This document shows positions 24,001 through 30,000 of a DNA stretch of 64,000 bases, one piece after another; position 1 is the first letter of the stretch; each line of letters begins with the position of its first letter. Below the pieces are notes generated by a model. The model did no database searches. It was not told where the DNA came from and saw only the letters and a program-made list of their open reading frames with translations. This stretch comes from Sphaerolaimus hirsutus (taxonomy: Eukaryota > Nematoda > Chromadorea > Monhysterida > Sphaerolaimidae): NCBI GenBank assembly GCA_964036195.1, contig OZ038453.1, positions 13,801,206 through 13,865,205 of the forward strand. The letters are read 5' to 3'. The position numbers and the translations under genes are program-made.

Positions 24001-27000
24001 GTTTAATCATCTCTTTAGTTAAATGTGAATGGTACAAGTGATTTTAACAAGGTTTACATCACTCAAAAGTAGAACATGTAGAAAAAAACATGATGAATCA
24101 ATGTGTATCAGACAAATAACAATTGGTAGATATTACAGTTCATACTGATAACCTGATTGCTAAGGGCATGTTGCAAAAAATAGAATATCAGCATTTTCTG
24201 GCTTCAAATTTAGCACTCCAACAAAAATGACATTATAAGTACTGTACTTTTACTCATCTAATACAATTCTCAGATCAGATCAAGCACATCAGATCAATCA
24301 TAAATATCTCAAAATGAAAATGATAACTTTTTTAGCGACACAATATAGGTTCGATATATCGAAAAAATGGTCGATATTCGATATTTTTTTCAAAATTTTC
24401 AATATCGATATTCGATATTTTTTTCAAAATTTTCGATATCGATATTCGATATTCGATATAAAAAAATGGTCGATATCCGATATTCGATATTCGATACGAT
24501 ATATCGTTTGAACCCTAATTGTATTCCACTTTTTTATTTGTTTTGCTTCCTCTTCGTTGAGTCTCACTACCTATTGATGTATACCTTGTATCTTAGGTAC
24601 AGTGCGCACTTCAGGGGTTTAGTAAGGCGGGGGAGGGGGGTGGCCTGCCAGCAATCTATCTTTCTGGAACGATTTTTGTGAAATTTTGTTTGATCAAATG
24701 TTTGACCCAAATCGCTAATTTTTATTCGTTTTATGCCATATTCACCATCAAAATAACTATTTTATTTGTATTTTTGCCTATTTTCAGTTTTTTTTACTAT
24801 CTGTGCTTCAGGGGTATCTTGAATTTTGACCCTCCGAGTGGTGGGATAGATAGCTGAGCGGCCTTCGGGATAGATAGGTAGCGGGGGGGTTTGGGGGGTT
24901 GTGGTTGTTCGATATATAGGCTATTTCAGGGAGTAGAAGGAAGATAAGGGAGAAAAATCGCTAAAAGTAGGTGTAAAATAGCTCAAAATGGGTAAACTAG
25001 AGCCTATAGTGCTAATAGATAAATAGTTAAATGTGAACAAAAACTAGTACTTTGGAGGCGAAAATCTATAAAAAGGTATGAAAGATAGCGATTTTGAGCG
25101 AAAATTGGGAGTATAGTTACTAAAAAATCGCTCCAGATAGGTAGATAGCTGAGCGATTTGGGGGGGGGGGGTTAGGGGGTAGTAGCCCCAAATTTTGCCT
25201 CTGGGATAGATAGATAGCTGAACGGCCTCTGGGATAGATAGATAGCTGGGCGGTTGGGGGGGTGGTAACCCCCACTAACCGCCCCCCCATTCGAGACCCC
25301 TGCTGTGCTTATATATTGACCTATTTTTGATTATTTTGTCCTCTGTTATGTGATTTTTCGCCCTTTATCAGCCTTTAAAAACCTAAACCTTTCAAAAAAA
25401 AACTGTATATTGAAACCCCACGAACCCCCACCTCAACCCCCCCTCACCAGAAGATTTTTCAGCTAATTATCTATCCCTCTGGAGGAGTGATTTTAAAACT
25501 ATTAGAAAAAAACCCTCATGATCAAATAACAAAACCCTTGGCGCACTTGGATCTTAACAAACGCATTTTCAGTAACATTTGCCACGCATTTCTCTTCAAT
25601 CACATTGCATATTAATAGAAAACTACGTTTGGCAAACGTTTGCGACCCACCCCATACACACCCGCCCCCTTCCCACGCCAGTGATCCCCTAGACCCCTAC
25701 CATAACCCCGACGACGAGCCCCCAGGGGCTATCCCAGTGACCCCTCCCCCGCTGCAACTGACGCCACGGCGGCGGCTTGGGGTCGACTTTCCCAGCGCCC
25801 GGCCTAGAGTCGACTGGGGCTACGTCATGTTGACGCCGACTGTCAAAGAGAAGCCGGACAGGTAAAAGTATGGTGCGCGACAAAAGTATTGCTCACGTTT
25901 TGGTTGTGTCTTGCGATGTGTTTTTTGGTGCACTTGTTTGTCTGTGTGTATGTTGTCACTGGGCTCAGTAAACAAACATCCCCCTGCTCAATAATCCTGG
26001 AGATGTCCCTGGTCCCCGAGCACCAGGTCTACATATGCACCGGGTTTACATGCACACCGGGTTTTGGCCATTCAGAGACACCTTACAGTCATTTTTGCTT
26101 GTGGGTAAATATTTAACATGTGGCTCTGCTGTTTGCACACTAGTTTATTACGAAATATTGCCAAACACTGTATAAATTTTTTTCTACCAAAATCAAAAGC
26201 ATGTGTTCTTGTAGTATACTAGTGTTAAGGACTCTGTGCCAGTACTCATGTTAACCTGGTGCTCATTTAAGCCTATTGCTCATGTAGACCCGGTGCTGTA
26301 TGTAGGGATTGACTTTTCGGGATTGGGATCAGGATTAGTTTTTTGAGATGTCGGGGTTGGGATCGGGATTGGGCTTTCAGGGTTTGGTATTGGTTTTTGA
26401 GATTTCGGGATCGGGATCGGGATTGACCTTTCGGGATCAGGATCGTGATCAGGATTGGCGTTTTTTCTGGATTGGGATAAAAGCCTAAAAAATTGGTTTT
26501 CAGGGTTTTTTCCTGATATTTCACAAAATGACCCAAAACAGCAAAAACAATGGATGTGAAAACGTTGGATTAAATTGGCATCTAAAACAATGCAATAGAT
26601 TCATTTAGGCACTGCACATGGGCTGCCTGGCATTGTCATTCACATCACTGTTTACAATATATACACGTGTATAAACCTTAAACTACAGTAATGGACACTC
26701 TTTTGATTCCATTTGTAGTGGTGTCCATGTCCACGCAACAGAGATGTAGAAGAAGGTGGGAAATGCTTGCATGCACGCAATTTTTTTGCAAACTGCCTAA
26801 AAAATGGTCCTTCAAAAGTGCCATTTCTGGCACCGTTTCTGTCTGTGATTTTTTCCAGGATTGGGATCAGGATTGGAGCATTTTTTCATGATCGGGATTG
26901 GGGTTTTCAAAATCTTGGGATCAGGATCGGGATTGGCTTTTTCAAAGTTCGGGATTGGGATCAGGATCGGGATTGAGGTTTTGGGATCGGGATCGGGACC

Positions 27001-30000
27001 ACAAAATCCTGAAATTTTTTGTGATTCTGGATCGGGATCCTGTTTGAACCCTAGCTGTATGAAGTTCTTATATAGCAAACATTGACACTAATGCCAATCA
27101 CCTTGGTGTAGTGTCTATAAATGGTGCCAGTGCTCACTGGCCATTCACTGGGCTCCATATACAACCCTCCCCCCCCCCACTGAAAACTCCTGGCAGCTTC
27201 CCAGGGTAATGCTACATGAGCACTGGGGCTACATGATCACCAGGTTTACACAAACTCAGCCAGGCCTGTTGAGGGCCACCATGACTGAATTGGCATGGGT
27301 GTTGGTGACATTCTTAGGCATTGCACCATGGCACTATTGGGCCCCCACACACTGGATGTCAACTGAATTCGTGTCAACTAAATGTCAACTGAATTTAAGT
27401 GATACTGTGATTTCAACTTATCTATCTGATAGAGCATAGTTAATCTTACAGCATGACACTTTCATTGTTCCTGTTAAGTGTGATGCTTTTTACAAACTTG
27501 TTTTATTCAATTGACACTGAGTTGACGCGAATTTGCAATGTCAACTAGTGTGTGTGGGCCCATTGGTGCCAATGGAGGTGAACTTATTAAAAACATTGAA
27601 AATATGTATTGGTAGCACAAATGTAGTGCACTTTGTATACAAAATCCACTGAAGTGTCTCAGAGCAACTATATTTTCCAATGTTTATTGTGTTTGTCCTC
27701 ATTGTAGCCTTCTGTTGTTTTTGTTATATGGACAGTGTGTACTTTGAAGTTTTATAAATTTGTTGCCATTGCAGAAAGCTGTTACCTGTGATATAGCAAT
27801 TTGATGTGATTTTTTGAGTTTTTCATGTGCCATATCGACTCACAAAGTAATGGCTATGTGAGCGGGCAGACCAAACCACTACCTCAATTGATTCCATTTT
27901 TTTCTACCCTTTTCCCACCCATTCAGATTTTTTCAGGTTTTTCCCTTTTCCCGTTTTGGGGACCCCAGGTTCCATGTGGCATCAAGCAGTGATGCCAAAA
28001 ATACTCTTTGATATTTTTCCATCACTAATGGTTTTGACACACAAAGTAGTGGCATGGCAGTGCTGCACAAATTCCCCTGTATCGTATGCCATTATGGTTT
28101 ATTTTATGTATTATTCCCACTGTCCTTTTAGCCAAAATGGTATGCTAGCCACAAATACGTCTCGCAATTTTGTCTACATCTATGCGAATACACACGCTGT
28201 CATTGCTTTGTGTTGTCGTCTTTTTTACATTGACAAACGACGATTTTGTTGTGCTTCGATAAAACGTAAATGTTTTTGTAGCCATGTCTTTTTATTCAAC
28301 ACAATTGGCGCTGCGCACGCTAGTACACCATCGAAATCAGGGAAACTTAAAAATCTGTTTTGAACATACTTGAGTTTACCACAATGATGAGTCTGTCAAC
28401 TACTGGTGATGGCTATACAAAATCGCTTATTCTAGTAAACTCAAATTAGTTCAAAACAGATTTATCAATTCCCCAACTTTCGATGCTGTACTAGTGTGCC
28501 TCACCGCATCATCAATAATTCCGTTCCGAGATGCACAATAGTATCGTCGTTTTCAAAAAGTTTATAAAAGTGATCGTGTCGAAATTTTCAGACAGCCCCT
28601 GTGGCGAACTACGCGCAGTACCGAATTGGACAGAATTTTGGATCGATTCGAAAGGATGGAGGGAGGCCCGATCACTTTGAACTCTGCCGCATTTTCCGGC
28701 GTGCCCGTGAATAAAGTAGCCGAGGTGAGATGGATTTTTATTGGCCCTTCACACGCCAGTTGACAAGACAATGACACCAAATGTCAACTGGTCCCGATCC
28801 CAATTCAAAGTTTGCTGACGAGCTGAGGAACGACGTTAAAATGCAAAACTGTTGAATCCTGTTGTAAATGTAGCTGAAGTGTTGAAGAAAAAAACATTGC
28901 GGTATGTGCATGCTATGGACAAGGCCGGTATGAAGTGGTATATGTGTTAAATGTACTAATGCGTAATGTCACTCGTAAGCTAGCTTTGAATTGGAATAGG
29001 AACCAGTTCACAGTAAACACACCTTTTACCCTCTAATAACCCCCACACCCACAGGCGATCCGCGACCAAGTCCTAATGTCGCGTACAGCGCACGTGGTCA
29101 TTGACAACCTACAGTTTCTGGTCGGCGCCCAGCACCCCGACGCGGCCGGCGGATACACCCGATTTGATCTACAGGACGCTTTTGTGGGGTTGATGCGACG
29201 ACTTTCCACTGATCACCAGTGCCACGTGACTATTGTTGCGCATATGAAAAAGGTGGGTTTTGGGCGCCTTAGGTTTTAATTTAATGAGGGTGGGAAATGG
29301 AATTAGCAAAGTACCATATTGAGCCATACAGTTTCGTTTGGCGGTTGTCACACTTCCAAGCTCTGTAACTTAAAGTAATGTGTCAACAGTCATGTGAGAT
29401 GGCAATCAATAAAAAAATAATAGATTTTATCACTGGACTTTGCATGACAATTGACACTTTTCGTGACATTTCACACGACATTTTATACTTTTTTTACTTT
29501 ACGGGGCTTGGAACTGTCACCTGGTGCCACTCCTTAGAAATGTTAAATGTCATGCAAAATTTAAAACATCATGTCAAATCCCCTGTAAAATGGCACACAA
29601 AGTTTTTTTATGACAAGTAAGTAGTATTTATTACAAATCGAGAGCCTTGCACTGTGAGTGATAAGCAATGTTGAAATTGGCTCTAATTCACATTCCACCA
29701 AATTTTCAGACTGAGGGTGAACTAACACTGAACAGCATCTATGGCGGCGCCCGTCTAACCCAAGAAGCTGATAATGTGATAGCAATCGATCGAGTTTTGA
29801 GGCGCGCGCCCAGACGGGAAGTTAAAGTGTTCAAGGTTCGTGATTGTGATTTTTTTTGGATTTTTTGCACTTTTTAACTAGTTGTGTTGCAATTGTGTTT
29901 TGCGAGGTTCCCTTAAAAGCTAGGTATCGGTTACTCTTTTTTGATAGTATTCTAAATCCTCGAATAAGACCACAGGGGAGTTATTATTTCGTCAGAGGTT

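Larger units (their letters stand above)
23267..28591. other. 5.3-kb TWNK intron rich in transposons
   Basis: Holds a GGCGC-motif element (about 23305-23560), hAT-like elements 23710-24517, 24809-25302 and 26303-27053, the possible cassette exon 25619-25861, and MITEs 27338-27571 and 28307-28503. Between them AT-rich spacers with no further coding signal. Confidence 0.6.

Noticed and set aside
23716-24511. ORFs rich in YRISNIDIEF/SIFDIRY
   Set aside because: Translation of CGATAT arrays within the 23710-24517 element.
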